The notes under the pieces are model-generated. The model saw only the letters and a program-made list of their open reading frames with translations, ran no database searches and had not been told where the DNA came from. Positions 51,018 through 59,902 of a DNA stretch of 64,000 nt are shown here, one piece after another. Position 1 is the first letter of the stretch, and each line of letters begins with the position of its first letter. Both the position numbers and the translations under genes were made by a program. Source of the stretch: Pelosinus baikalensis (GTDB lineage Bacteria; Bacillota; Negativicutes; DSM-13327); assembly GCF_020819555.1 (NCBI RefSeq), contig NZ_JAJHJB010000023.1, positions 1 to 64,000 of the forward strand. Direction: 5' to 3'.

Positions 51018-51110
51018 TAAGTAAGAAGACTTGTGCTAAATGGAGGTCAAAGTCCATTTGAAGCCTAGTCCTACTTATCCGCTGGATAAAGTAAGTTAGG
51101 AGGTAGACAG

Positions 51111-52079
51111 ATGCATAATAAAAGATGGTATGCTGTAATTGCCTTGGTACTAATCTTCGTTTTTGCTGCGAGCGGGTGTTCTCTTATGAATCCACAGTCA
51201 AAACCAGAGCAGACTCCTGCAGCGCCGCAAAAGCAAGCAATTGAGGGAAACGAACCTGAGATTTTGGTGTTTATGCATGAAACAGGTGAAAAGAAGAAAA
51301 TGAAAATGGAAGAGTATGTGGCTGGCGTGGTAGCAGGAGAAATGAAGAATGATTGGCCAGTTGAGGCTTTAGCGGTTCAAGCCATACTCGCGCGAACCTT
51401 TACCCTGCAAGCAATGGATGAAAAAGGTGGAGTCCCTGCAAGAGGAACTCAGGCATCGACAGATATTAAGGAATTTCAAGCATATGATGCAAAGGCCGTA
51501 AATGATAATGTTAAAAAGGCTGTTGAAATGACCAGAGGTATGGTGATTACCTATCAAGGAAAGCCGATTCAAGCTTGGTTTCATGCTTCTGCCGGTGGTA
51601 TCACAGCGACAGCGAAAGAAGGGCTTAACTTTAAGGATGAGGAACCTCCCTACATTCAATCTGTTACCTCTCCTGATGAATTAGCTCCTAGCGATGTGAA
51701 AAATTGGACGGCTTCGTTTACGAAAAAAGAAATGATGGATGTTATGACCAAGATGGGGAAAACGGCTGATACTATCGAAAGTGTAGAGATTGGGAAAAAA
51801 GGACCATCGGGTCGTACAACTACTTTACTAATTAACAAGAATCTGGAGCTATCTGCTCCAGAGGTAAGGGTGGGGCTTGGCAGTACAAAACTTAAATCCA
51901 TGTTGTTAGACAAGATAGAGGTTACCGGTGACGCTATCGTCTTTAGCGGCAAGGGATATGGACATGGTGTAGGATTGTCCCAGTGGGGAGCAAATAACTT
52001 AGCAACAAAAGGCAAGAAACCAGAAGAGATAGTCGGGCAATACTTCAAAGATGTAACAATTGAAAAACGTTGGAACTAA
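51111..52079 (+). CDS. SpoIID/LytB domain lipoprotein
   Basis: The 322 residues begin with a lipoprotein signal (VLIFVFAASGC) and continue as a SpoIID domain (EYVAGVVAGEMKNDWPVEAL, AVQAILARTFTLQ, then YQGKPIQAWFHASAGG and the end GYGHGVGLSQWGANNLA). SpoIID is a lytic transglycosylase that trims peptidoglycan during engulfment. A forespore-type promoter and the lipid anchor suggest a specialised paralog used later or from the forespore side. The ATG follows AGGAGG. A terminator follows. Confidence 0.9.
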   Translation: MHNKRWYAVIALVLIFVFAASGCSLMNPQSKPEQTPAAPQKQAIEGNEPEILVFMHETGEKKKMKMEEYVAGVVAGEMKNDWPVEALAVQAILARTFTLQAMDEKGGVPARGTQASTDIKEFQAYDAKAVNDNVKKAVEMTRGMVITYQGKPIQAWFHASAGGITATAKEGLNFKDEEPPYIQSVTSPDELAPSDVKNWTASFTKKEMMDVMTKMGKTADTIESVEIGKKGPSGRTTTLLINKNLELSAPEVRVGLGSTKLKSMLLDKIEVTGDAIVFSGKGYGHGVGLSQWGANNLATKGKKPEEIVGQYFKDVTIEKRWN

Positions 52080-52081
52080 TC

Positions 52082-52113
52082 AAAAACGGCCAGATTTTCT
52101 TCTGGCTGTTTTT
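52082..52113 (+). terminator. Terminator of the SpoIID-like gene
   Basis: AAAAACGGCCAGA pairs with TCTGGCTGTTTTT. Confidence 0.85.
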
Positions 52114-52193
52114 CTATGCAATATCCATAGAATTTCTTGGTATAAAGATGTAGTAAAATGCAAAAAATAGTAATTGCAGGAAGGAGGAGTGAC

Positions 52194-53870
52194 ATGAGAA
52201 GGATGAAATGTCCTAGGATTCGGAAGCTATCAGCCGATAGACCTGACGCTTCCATACAACAAGCTGAGAAGGAATTAACAAAATTACAGAAGATGACCAG
52301 ACAAAGCACTGTATTTGGCGAAGAGATAGAAGATCTTGTTGATCAGTTGCGCCAAGTTGCGGCTCCCTCCTCTGAACCCTTTATCTTTACAAGTATTTTG
52401 GAAGAAAATAAAAAATTATTGCAAAGCATTTTTAAAGACTGCGGCGATATTGAATTTCGTAATTTTGATGCGGGCGGGAAGAGTGCATTACTCGTTTATC
52501 TTGAGGGTATGGCTGATACTTCCAATTTAGAAAGAAATGTAATTAAACCGCTGATGAGTCAGACGGGACCCGATAATCCGAATACAGGTAACCTATCCGA
52601 AATTTTTACTACGATGAAAAGTATTTCAGAGCATATCTTAGGTGCTTCTTCTGTGAGTGTTTTAACTAAAGCTAGCGCAGCAATTGAGGCAGTGATGATG
52701 GGAAATGCTCTTCTTTTAATCGATGGCCTTTCTGAGGGGTTGAGCATTTCTGCTATTAAATACGTGAAACGTAATATTGGCGGAGCCAATAATGAACATA
52801 TTCTTAGGGGACCCAATGAAGCGTTTAATGAAGGCCTTACAGATAATATTGTTTTGATACGCCGCCGCTCTCGTGATACCAATATTAAAGTGCAGATACT
52901 AAAGGTAGGGGAAAGGACGAAGAATTCAATTGCTTTACTGTATGCAGCAAATTTAGTAAAGCCAGGTTTGGTGGAAGAGGTAGAGCGTCGCATCAAATTG
53001 ATTGACACGGACAAAGTATTAGCTTCAGCTAAGATTGAGGAGTTTATCGTAGATCATCCATGGTCACCCTTTCCTCAAGTGCAAACAACAGAAAGACCAG
53101 ACAAAGTTCTTGCGGCACTATATGAAGGAAGGGTAGGACTCATCTTAGATGGTACACCTGCTACACTGCTAGTTCCCTGTACTTATAACGTCTTGATGCA
53201 ATCACCAGATGATTACACGATACAACCAGTAATCGCCAGTTTAATTCGCTTGACTAGAAACGTAACCGCTTTTATTGCTATTTATTTACCGGCTATCTAT
53301 GTTTCTGTAGTCTCATACCACCCAGGAATGTTACCGACTACTATGGCGATTTCTGTAGCAGAGTTGAGGGCGCGTACTCCCTTTCCTTCTTTTTTAGAAG
53401 CCATTATGATGGAGATCTTATTAGAAGTGTTCCAAGAAGCTATCGTTCGTCTACCCCAAAGATTGTCTGGTGCTGCCACTATGCTTGGCGCCTTTATGGT
53501 TGGTACAACGATAGTGCAAGCTGGGTTAATTAACCCATTGTTAGTAGTGGTTGTTGCTATTACCGCCATTTCCTCTTACTCTATGCCTTCTTATACTTTT
53601 AATTTGGCCTTGCGTTGGCTGCGAATCCCCATGCTGGTTTTAGCATCTATATTAGGACTATATGGCGTCATAATAGGAATATTAGCGGTAACAATACATG
53701 CATGTTCCCTGCGTAGTTTTGGTGAATCCTATATTGGAGGATTGTTTGATATCACTCTTTTATCCGATTGGAAAGATGGTGTAGTCAGGCTGCCATCTAA
53801 ACTACTAAAAGAAAGGCCTAAAGAATTTGGTTCTAAGGATCAAACTAGGGGCGGTGAGGAGGATGGCTAA
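52194..53870 (+). CDS. Spore germination protein, GerA family A subunit (second cluster)
   Basis: This 558-residue GerA protein has a soluble N-terminal region (MADTSNLERNVIKPLM, IKYVKRNIGGANNEHILRGP, DGLSEGLS), then WSPFPQVQTTERPDKVLAAL and about five spans in the last 250 residues. The ATG at 52194 follows GAAGGAGGAGTGAC. It is a paralog of 46598-48484 without that protein's long N-terminal extension, and overlaps the following B gene by eight bases. Confidence 0.92.
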   Translation: MRRMKCPRIRKLSADRPDASIQQAEKELTKLQKMTRQSTVFGEEIEDLVDQLRQVAAPSSEPFIFTSILEENKKLLQSIFKDCGDIEFRNFDAGGKSALLVYLEGMADTSNLERNVIKPLMSQTGPDNPNTGNLSEIFTTMKSISEHILGASSVSVLTKASAAIEAVMMGNALLLIDGLSEGLSISAIKYVKRNIGGANNEHILRGPNEAFNEGLTDNIVLIRRRSRDTNIKVQILKVGERTKNSIALLYAANLVKPGLVEEVERRIKLIDTDKVLASAKIEEFIVDHPWSPFPQVQTTERPDKVLAALYEGRVGLILDGTPATLLVPCTYNVLMQSPDDYTIQPVIASLIRLTRNVTAFIAIYLPAIYVSVVSYHPGMLPTTMAISVAELRARTPFPSFLEAIMMEILLEVFQEAIVRLPQRLSGAATMLGAFMVGTTIVQAGLINPLLVVVVAITAISSYSMPSYTFNLALRWLRIPMLVLASILGLYGVIIGILAVTIHACSLRSFGESYIGGLFDITLLSDWKDGVVRLPSKLLKERPKEFGSKDQTRGGEEDG

Positions 53871-54981
53871 TCTCGAAGCGAAAACAAGCATGTCAGCATT
53901 TCAGTTAGCAATTGTTTTATTTGTGACTTGTATAGGTGCTCAGATTATGCTGACCCCCCGCGCCCTAATTGAGCAAGCGAAGAATGGATCTTGGATAAGT
54001 GTAATAATTGGTGGAGTACTTTTTTACATAGCTACATACTTGATGCTAAGGTTGGGTAAAAAGTATCCGGATGAGACGATAGTAGAGTATGCCCCACGAA
54101 TTTTTGGGCACATGGGTGGGAGTTTTGTAATTACTTGGTTCAATCTTGTATTTTTTTTACAAGTTGTAACCATATTCTCTGGTGTAGGAAAAATTATAAC
54201 TTTTTACATGTTTGATCGGACACCACCTGAGGTAGTAATTTTAGCTCTATTAGTGTTATGTACTTATTGTGCGCTGCAAGATTGGGGAACTATTTTGCGT
54301 ATACATCAATTCTTATTTGTTATAGCCTACAGTATATTACTCATCGTATGGCTGACCAGCATTTTAAACTTCCGGCCAGAAAATCTGCTGCCTTTATGGC
54401 CAGTCGATGTAAAGGGGGTTGTTGCTGGGGGCATTTCTACATGGGGCATGTACGGTGGCTATGAATGTGTGCTGTTGTTGCTTCCTCTGGTCTACAGAAA
54501 AGTGAGTCTTAGTAAATTAGCAAAAGAAGTTGGTTTGGCCTTTATTGGAGTGACTTTATTGTTTTTGATTATTATCATTGTTATCATTGGAGTCTTAACG
54601 GTTGAAGATGCTAAGAATTTACCTTTTCCAGCTTTAATCGTCATTCGCAGTGTGGAATTGCCAGGTACATTTATAGAACGTTTGGAAAATTATTTACTTG
54701 TGACTTGGATACCAGTGGTGTTTGATACCTTGGCGGCTATGATGTTTTTTATGGCACAAATATGTATGCGGCAGTGGCGTCACGCTGATCATCGTCCAGC
54801 CCTATTACTGCTAGTACCCATAATCTACGTAGGTATTGTGCAAATTGATAATCCCCAAATATATGACCAGATGGGTAAATTGACAATGTGGGTAGGTATA
54901 GCATTTTCTTTTGGGGTGGTTCCCATGGCACTGTTACTCTCTTGGTGGCAAAAAGGTAAGGTGGGAAAGGACTGTGGCTAA
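53863..54981 (+). CDS. Spore germination permease, GerB family (second cluster)
   Basis: This 372-residue ten-span endospore germination permease begins ANLEAKTSMSAFQLAIVLFV with MLTPRALIEQAKNGSWISVI. The ATG at 53863 lies behind GGTGAGGAGG. Its end overlaps the start of the gerC gene. It is only loosely similar to the permease at 48477, so the two receptors probably answer to different germinants. Confidence 0.92.
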   Translation: MANLEAKTSMSAFQLAIVLFVTCIGAQIMLTPRALIEQAKNGSWISVIIGGVLFYIATYLMLRLGKKYPDETIVEYAPRIFGHMGGSFVITWFNLVFFLQVVTIFSGVGKIITFYMFDRTPPEVVILALLVLCTYCALQDWGTILRIHQFLFVIAYSILLIVWLTSILNFRPENLLPLWPVDVKGVVAGGISTWGMYGGYECVLLLLPLVYRKVSLSKLAKEVGLAFIGVTLLFLIIIIVIIGVLTVEDAKNLPFPALIVIRSVELPGTFIERLENYLLVTWIPVVFDTLAAMMFFMAQICMRQWRHADHRPALLLLVPIIYVGIVQIDNPQIYDQMGKLTMWVGIAFSFGVVPMALLLSWWQKGKVGKDCG

Positions 54982-56149
54982 AAAGAAGTGGATAAGTTGC
55001 TTGCTGATAATTTGCACATGTATCGTTACAGCTGGGTGCTGGGATATGCGGGAATTGCAGGATCGTAATTTTGTATTGGCAGTGGCAATTGATAAGGCAG
55101 ATGAAGTGAAAGAAGTAGAAACCTTTGTCCAGCCCCATGGTACGAAACGGTATCGTGTAAGTTTACAAATATTAAAGTTTGCTTCGGGTGGGGAACAAGG
55201 GGAAGAGACTAAAACCTTTATCAAATCCAATACAGGTGAGTCTATTTTTGAAATGGTTCGAGACATGTTAGGACAAAGCAGCAAGTCTCTATGGTTTGAA
55301 CATATACAAGTAATTGTTATTAGTGATGCAGTTTTAAAAGAAGTGGGATTATCGGAAATTTTGGATTTTTTCAAACGGGATGCAGAAATGCGTTCTCGGA
55401 TTAAAATATATGTTACATCTGGGAAGGCCCAGTCCATAATTGAATTTACCCCTCCATCAAAGGAACCTGGTGGTGTCTATCTAGCCAATATTATCCGCCT
55501 ACATAATAAAAATATTCATGTTGCTGGAGCACGCACCGATCTTGGGTATACGATTCAGTATTTTGATAATAACAGTAATGTTCTTTTACCGCGGATCGAA
55601 ATGGCTGATAAAGTGGTAAAGCTAAGTGGTTCTGCTGTATTTAATAAGGATAAGTTTATTGGTTATGCAGATGAGTATGCTGTGGCAGGTCTGAAAATTA
55701 TGCTAGGTAGTGAAAAATCTGCGGTTGTTACAATTGACTCTCCTAAAACCCCTGGACATCAAGTAATATTCGAGCTCTTTCGTCATGATACAAAGCTAAC
55801 ACTTCATGTAGAAAATGGGGTCATTTATTATACCGTTGATATTACTATGTATGGAAATGTTGGAGAGCTTCAAGGTGATATTAGCCTAAATGATACTCTG
55901 GATCCAGAGTATCTCCGTATTCTGGAAGTAGCATTTGCGGAAGAAATTAAACGTAATATTTACTATGCAGAGAAAGTTTTTAAAAAAGATATGAAGGTAG
56001 ACCCTGTCGGTAGCTTTGCCAGTAAATTAAAGGTCCATGAACCGAATACCTGGGAACAGGTAGAAGACCAATGGGATGAGCTATATCCTACCATTCCTTT
56101 ATATGTTTCTGTAAATGTGACAATAAGAAATATTGGTAGTCATAAGTAG
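54974..56149 (+). CDS. Spore germination lipoprotein, Ger(x)C family (second cluster, first copy)
   Basis: The 391 residues have a lipoprotein signal (LLIICTCIVTAGC) followed by WDMRELQDRNFVLAVAIDKA, the GerC hallmark. The GTG at 54974 overlaps the gerB stop by eight bases. The next gene encodes a close paralog; they share WD.REL, ENFVQPHG-type and GESIFEM.RDMLGQ segments. Confidence 0.92.
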   Translation: MAKKKWISCLLIICTCIVTAGCWDMRELQDRNFVLAVAIDKADEVKEVETFVQPHGTKRYRVSLQILKFASGGEQGEETKTFIKSNTGESIFEMVRDMLGQSSKSLWFEHIQVIVISDAVLKEVGLSEILDFFKRDAEMRSRIKIYVTSGKAQSIIEFTPPSKEPGGVYLANIIRLHNKNIHVAGARTDLGYTIQYFDNNSNVLLPRIEMADKVVKLSGSAVFNKDKFIGYADEYAVAGLKIMLGSEKSAVVTIDSPKTPGHQVIFELFRHDTKLTLHVENGVIYYTVDITMYGNVGELQGDISLNDTLDPEYLRILEVAFAEEIKRNIYYAEKVFKKDMKVDPVGSFASKLKVHEPNTWEQVEDQWDELYPTIPLYVSVNVTIRNIGSHK

Positions 56150-56216
56150 GATGTATAAGTATAACAGGTTCTTTAGATTGTCTGTAGCGAGGTCATGCTG
56201 TGGAGGTGGTGGCGTT

Positions 56217-57458
56217 TTGTTATCTTTAGGGCATTTTGTAATCGGTAAATGGTCTAAGGTTTGTTTAGGGTGTATTCTTATTATCACGATCAGTCTGTTA
56301 ATTGGTGGCTGCTGGGATCAAAGAGAATTACAGGAAAGACTATTTGTTTTAGCAGTGGCGATTGATAAAGCTGATGAGGGAGGAGATACTAAGGAAGAAA
56401 AAGAAAAAAAATCTATTGAAAACTTTGTGCAGCCTCATGGCAATAAACTTTACCGTCTTAGTTATCAAATACTACAGCTAACACCTGCAAGCGGCAGTGG
56501 CGAGGGAGCAAGAAAGGCATCAATATCCACGTATGTTATTTCCAGTACTGGTGAGTCTATATTTGAAATGCTGAGGGATATGTTAGGACAAGTAAGTAAG
56601 GGTCTTTGGTTTGAACACATTCAGGCCATTGTGATTAGCGAAGGAGCTGCTCGGCAGGGTGGTTTGCAGCCCCTTATTGATTTGTTCCGCAGAGATGCTG
56701 AAATGCGCTGGTTGATAAAACTCTTAATTACTTCAGGTGAGGCGAAAAAACTTCTAGAATTTAAGCCACCTGACGGTGAGCCAGGGGGGATATTTTTGTC
56801 TGACAGTCTGCACTTATATGAGAAAAATCCTCATGTCCCAGGCTGGATTCCAGGTTTAGGAGAGACTTCACAAGCAATTGATAATAAGAAAACAGTGCAA
56901 ATCAGTAGGGTTGAATTGGTGGAGGATATCGTCACAATAGGTGGAACTGCCTTATTTAAGGAGGGCAAATTTGTTGGGTATATAGATGAGTATGCCACTA
57001 AAGGAACGGCTTTTTTTGGTGCCACGGAAAAGTCAGCCATCATTACCATTGAATGCCCCGACCATCCTGGTAAGATACTTGCCTTTGAGCTTTTTCGTCA
57101 TGAGACAAAATTAACTGCCCATGTCAACGGAGAGGATATTTACTATACTCTGGACATTGGGATGAAAGGTAATCTTGGTGAAAGTCAATGTGGCAATCAA
57201 TATGACACAATGGATGATGAGGCGATTCATAAAGTTGAGCTATTAGTAGCGGAAGAAGTAAAGCATAATATATTATATGCTTTTCATATGTATCAAGAGC
57301 TACAGGTCGATCCAGGAGATTTTGCTGCTAAACTAAGAGCCTATCAGCCATTAGCTTGGGAAAGAGTAAAAGAGCACTGGGATGAGGCTACATTCCCTAA
57401 TGTTTCTTTATTTCCTTCTGTTAATGTAACAATAGAAAATATTGGATCTCACAAATAA
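56217..57458 (+). CDS. Spore germination lipoprotein, Ger(x)C family (tandem second copy)
   Basis: The 413 residues have the lipobox IGGC and WDQRELQERLFVLAVAIDKA. The TTG at 56217 is selected because GGAGGTGGT precedes it by six bases; earlier in-frame codons have no site. It is a tandem duplicate of the preceding gene (both contain QPHG.K.YR, SIFEMLRDMLGQ, FELFRHETKLT-type blocks and end NIGSHK), now clearly diverged. The cluster therefore has A, B, C and C'. Confidence 0.9.
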   Translation: MLSLGHFVIGKWSKVCLGCILIITISLLIGGCWDQRELQERLFVLAVAIDKADEGGDTKEEKEKKSIENFVQPHGNKLYRLSYQILQLTPASGSGEGARKASISTYVISSTGESIFEMLRDMLGQVSKGLWFEHIQAIVISEGAARQGGLQPLIDLFRRDAEMRWLIKLLITSGEAKKLLEFKPPDGEPGGIFLSDSLHLYEKNPHVPGWIPGLGETSQAIDNKKTVQISRVELVEDIVTIGGTALFKEGKFVGYIDEYATKGTAFFGATEKSAIITIECPDHPGKILAFELFRHETKLTAHVNGEDIYYTLDIGMKGNLGESQCGNQYDTMDDEAIHKVELLVAEEVKHNILYAFHMYQELQVDPGDFAAKLRAYQPLAWERVKEHWDEATFPNVSLFPSVNVTIENIGSHK

Positions 57459-57488
57459 AAGTAAGCAGTCTTTTGCCTGCTTACTTTT
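57459..57488. terminator. Bidirectional terminator after the second ger cluster
   Basis: AAGTAAGCAG pairs with CTGCTTACTTTT; the convergent small gene ends at 57505. Confidence 0.8.
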
Positions 57489-57504
57489 ATGCTACAAGGA
57501 CACT

Positions 57505-57741
57505 TTATCCCATGATTATACTGAACAACCAGAATGCGATACCAGCTGCAATATAGCCTATGGCTGTTTTATGAGCCATATTCGCTTCACGTGCTCGAGC
57601 ATTATGCTTATCTAACAAATTTCCAAGATGCCACGAAGCTCCAGCAGTAAAGAAAAATACCAGTAGAACCCATATACTGGTTTTATGTACGATTTGGAAG
57701 GCTAATTTTTGCCAAAGATAATAAAAGTAGGCTTGATCCAT
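57505..57741 (-). CDS. Small membrane protein (78 residues), unknown
   Basis: Two hydrophobic segments (SIWVLLVFFFTAGASWHLGN and TAIGYIAAGIAFWLFSIIM) flank a charged loop. The ATG at 57741 has GAGGAG ten bases upstream; the longer frame to 57801 lacks a site. It is not recognised, and is transcribed opposite to the surrounding sporulation genes. Confidence 0.6.
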   Translation of the reverse strand: MDQAYFYYLWQKLAFQIVHKTSIWVLLVFFFTAGASWHLGNLLDKHNARAREANMAHKTAIGYIAAGIAFWLFSIIMG

Positions 57742-57885
57742 AGTTAGAATACTCCTCGTATATAAATATCTTTTTAGTATGCCCATATTCTCCTGCGCCA
57801 TGACCTATAATGGGATTAAATTTTAAAGTCTCCTTACATCATAGTCTTACTTTGCCAGTACTATTCTCTAAGCCAAGGGCATATA

Positions 57886-57893
57886 CATACAAT
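57886..57893 (+). promoter_or_regulatory. Candidate sigma-E -10 element of yabP
   Basis: CATACAAT is a perfect sigma-E -10 box 28 bases before the yabP start. The matching -35 (ATTCT near 57862) is weak. Confidence 0.4.
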
Positions 57894-57921
57894 AAAAAGT
57901 TAGCATAGGGGAGGATTTTCT

Positions 57922-58203
57922 GTGACGATAGATAATAAAACACCTACTTGGCGGCATCAAATTACATTGGTTGATCGTGAGGAAATGACAATTGATGGTG
58001 TGCTCAGTTTAGGAAGTTATGATGAAAAAGAAGTCATTATGGAAACCGAGCAAGGTGTGCTCATTGTAAAGGGTGAGGGACTAAATATTAAACAGTTAAA
58101 TTTAGATAAAAGTAATATTGTGGTAGAAGGATTGATAAAGGGTGTTTCTTATGATGACACTTCTCATAATAAAAAAGGTTTGTTAGAGAGATTCTTAAAA
58201 TAA
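57922..58203 (+). CDS. yabP: Sporulation protein YabP
   Basis: This 93-residue YabP/YqfC-family protein contains HQITLVDREEMTIDGVLSLG, SYDEKEVIMETEQGVLIVKG and EGLNIKQLNLDKSNIVVEGL. In Bacillus YabP is needed for cortex formation with YabQ. The GTG start follows AGGGGAGG. Unlike in Bacillus, yabQ does not follow directly: a terminator, a dispersed repeat and a lytic transglycosylase gene intervene. Confidence 0.93.
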   Translation: MTIDNKTPTWRHQITLVDREEMTIDGVLSLGSYDEKEVIMETEQGVLIVKGEGLNIKQLNLDKSNIVVEGLIKGVSYDDTSHNKKGLLERFLK

Positions 58204-58232
58204 TAATACCTAAAAACCTGCAAAAATGCTAA

Positions 58233-58258
58233 GGCTTGGCGTAAGCCAAGTTTTCTTT
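58233..58258 (+). terminator. Terminator of yabP
   Basis: CTTGGCGTAAGCCAAG hairpin followed by TTTTCTTT. Confidence 0.75.
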
Positions 58259-58306
58259 CTAAACCTAGAGCGTATAAGTTCTGTAGTTGGAAAAATATAA
58301 AATTTA

Positions 58307-58404
58307 TGAACCACAAAGGCGCAATGCCGCTATGCGGCACACAAAGGAGTGCACAAAAAATATAAATAAAAACCCTTTGTGTCCTTTGCGCCTTTGTGGT
58401 TCGA
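58307..58404. repeat. Dispersed imperfect palindrome, copy E (complete)
   Basis: GAACCACAAAGGCGCAATGC, CCGCTATGCGG, CACAAAGGAGTGCAC, then CCTTTGTGTCCTTTGCGCCT and TTGTGGTTC. The outer arms are complementary. It is nearly the same as copy D at 46344. Between here and the next gene (58405-58600) nothing else is recognised. Confidence 0.75.
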
Positions 58405-58600
58405 TTCGTTTTATGTGTAAGTAGCCGATCTGTGCTTCGTATTCTTCGCGTTTTTTCTTTATGCCACATGATTTAGCAAAAATGCAAAAAGAGGACGTAT
58501 TTCCGCTATTGCGGTGCGCGAATGTAGCACTATGTGAATTGTTTCGTGTTACATATCGCGCTTTTACATGTTTCGATTCTTGGGTGAGAGGAGTATTGTC

Positions 58601-59335
58601 TTGCGGCCCAGATTGTTGGTCCTATGGCGTATTGGATTGGTTGTATTTGTGATTCAGTTGGTTATTTATAGCATCATAGGCTATGGAATTTCCGGGATAC
58701 ATAATAAGTCCTGGGAGAAGTTTAATGGGAACTCCTATGTTATAGCAGATGTCGACAATAAGGTACCTTATGGAGAGTTGATCAATCGACGTGCCCGCCA
58801 GGCTGGTATAAATGGCCAAATCGTTGCAAGTCTGATTCATGCAGAGAGTTCTTTTCAACCTCGAGCGCATTCGCCCGCAGGAGCTTACGGATTAATGCAG
58901 ATTATTCCTAGTACATGGCGCCAAGTGAATGAGCAAGCTAAAGTGTGTGCGGGGCGCCATCCTGGAGAATGTACGGTTGAATGTTATTATAATGAAGAGC
59001 TTAACATTCGTATTGGAACCTTATATCTTAGTCAATTAGTAAATAAATACGAAGGAAATATGGTATTGGCTTTAGCTGCTTATAATGCTGGCCCAGGGGC
59101 AGTAGATAAATATGGAGGAATACCGCCCTATGATGAAACGGTGAATTATGTAAATCGTGTAATTGGCTATTGGTATGAATTATCTTCCTATACTATGCCC
59201 TGTACTATTTTTGCAGAAGAACAGTGGGAATATATTCGTACTGCTATAGGGTGGTGGTGCATGGTTACCTTGCTGGGAATTGTATGGATAGCTGGGAGAT
59301 TGCATCGCTATTATCATTCATGGCGCTGGAGGTGA
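58601..59335 (+). CDS. Membrane-anchored SLT-type lytic transglycosylase
   Basis: The 244 residues have an N-terminal membrane span (IGLVVFVIQLVIYSIIGYGI), an SLT/goose-lysozyme-type domain with catalytic Glu in SLIHAESSFQPRAHSPAGAY, GLMQIIPSTW and AAYNAGPGAVDKYGGIPPY, and a second span at the C-terminus (CMVTLLGIVWIAGRL). The TTG at 58601 is preferred for its GAGAGGAG site. Lying just upstream of yabQ (4-base gap), it may work in cortex or engulfment peptidoglycan remodelling. Confidence 0.87.
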   Translation: MRPRLLVLWRIGLVVFVIQLVIYSIIGYGISGIHNKSWEKFNGNSYVIADVDNKVPYGELINRRARQAGINGQIVASLIHAESSFQPRAHSPAGAYGLMQIIPSTWRQVNEQAKVCAGRHPGECTVECYYNEELNIRIGTLYLSQLVNKYEGNMVLALAAYNAGPGAVDKYGGIPPYDETVNYVNRVIGYWYELSSYTMPCTIFAEEQWEYIRTAIGWWCMVTLLGIVWIAGRLHRYYHSWRWR

Positions 59336-59339
59336 GGCA

Positions 59340-59810
59340 GTGCAAATAGAAAGTCAATTCTCAATTTTTTTATCTACGGTTGCTACAGGTATAACATTAG
59401 GAGTATTATTTGATTGCTATCGAGTATTACGCGGTACCTTTAGGCCGAAGGTTTTAATAACATGGGTTACAGACTTACTCTATTGGTTAATTGCGACGGC
59501 TATTGTATTTATTGCTTTAGTGCTGAGTAATTGGGGGGAACTTAGGTTTTATGTGTTTTTAGGAATCATAAGTGGTGTTGGCTTATATTATCGCCTATTA
59601 AGCTTATATGTGATCCGTTTATTTACTGGTATGATTAAGGTGACAAAAAGTATAATTGCATTCGTAAAAAATATGTTTATTGTGCTTATTATCAGACCAA
59701 TCTCTTTGTGTATAAAAATTGTGAGTTGGCCTTTCCGATGGATTAGCAGCAAAATAAAAGCTTGGTATCAGGTTTGGTATCCCAAACCGCCACTTGATGA
59801 GAAAAAATAA
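59340..59810 (+). CDS. yabQ: Spore cortex biosynthesis protein YabQ
   Basis: This 156-residue membrane protein has three or four spans and the YabQ signature (SIFLSTVATGITLGVLFDCY, RVLRGTFRP, WVTDLLYWLI). It is required for cortex assembly in Bacillus. The GTG start follows GGAGGTGAGGCA, almost overlapping the transglycosylase gene, and divIC follows. Confidence 0.93.
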   Translation: MQIESQFSIFLSTVATGITLGVLFDCYRVLRGTFRPKVLITWVTDLLYWLIATAIVFIALVLSNWGELRFYVFLGIISGVGLYYRLLSLYVIRLFTGMIKVTKSIIAFVKNMFIVLIIRPISLCIKIVSWPFRWISSKIKAWYQVWYPKPPLDEKK

Positions 59811-59902
59811 AAAAGTCTATGAAAAAAAGAGGAATGCATTCACTAATTGGCGAATAAAGCTGTCTGATACATAATAGTATTTTATATGTGGTGGTGAAGT
59901 GA

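Noticed and set aside
52114..52193. Sigma-G promoter ahead of the second ger operon
   Set aside because: Some TA-rich words are present but no -35/-10 pair with correct spacing could be defended.
58461..58652. 63-codon frame ahead of the transglycosylase gene
   Set aside because: Derived from repeat-flanking sequence and lacks a start site; overlaps the real gene in another frame.
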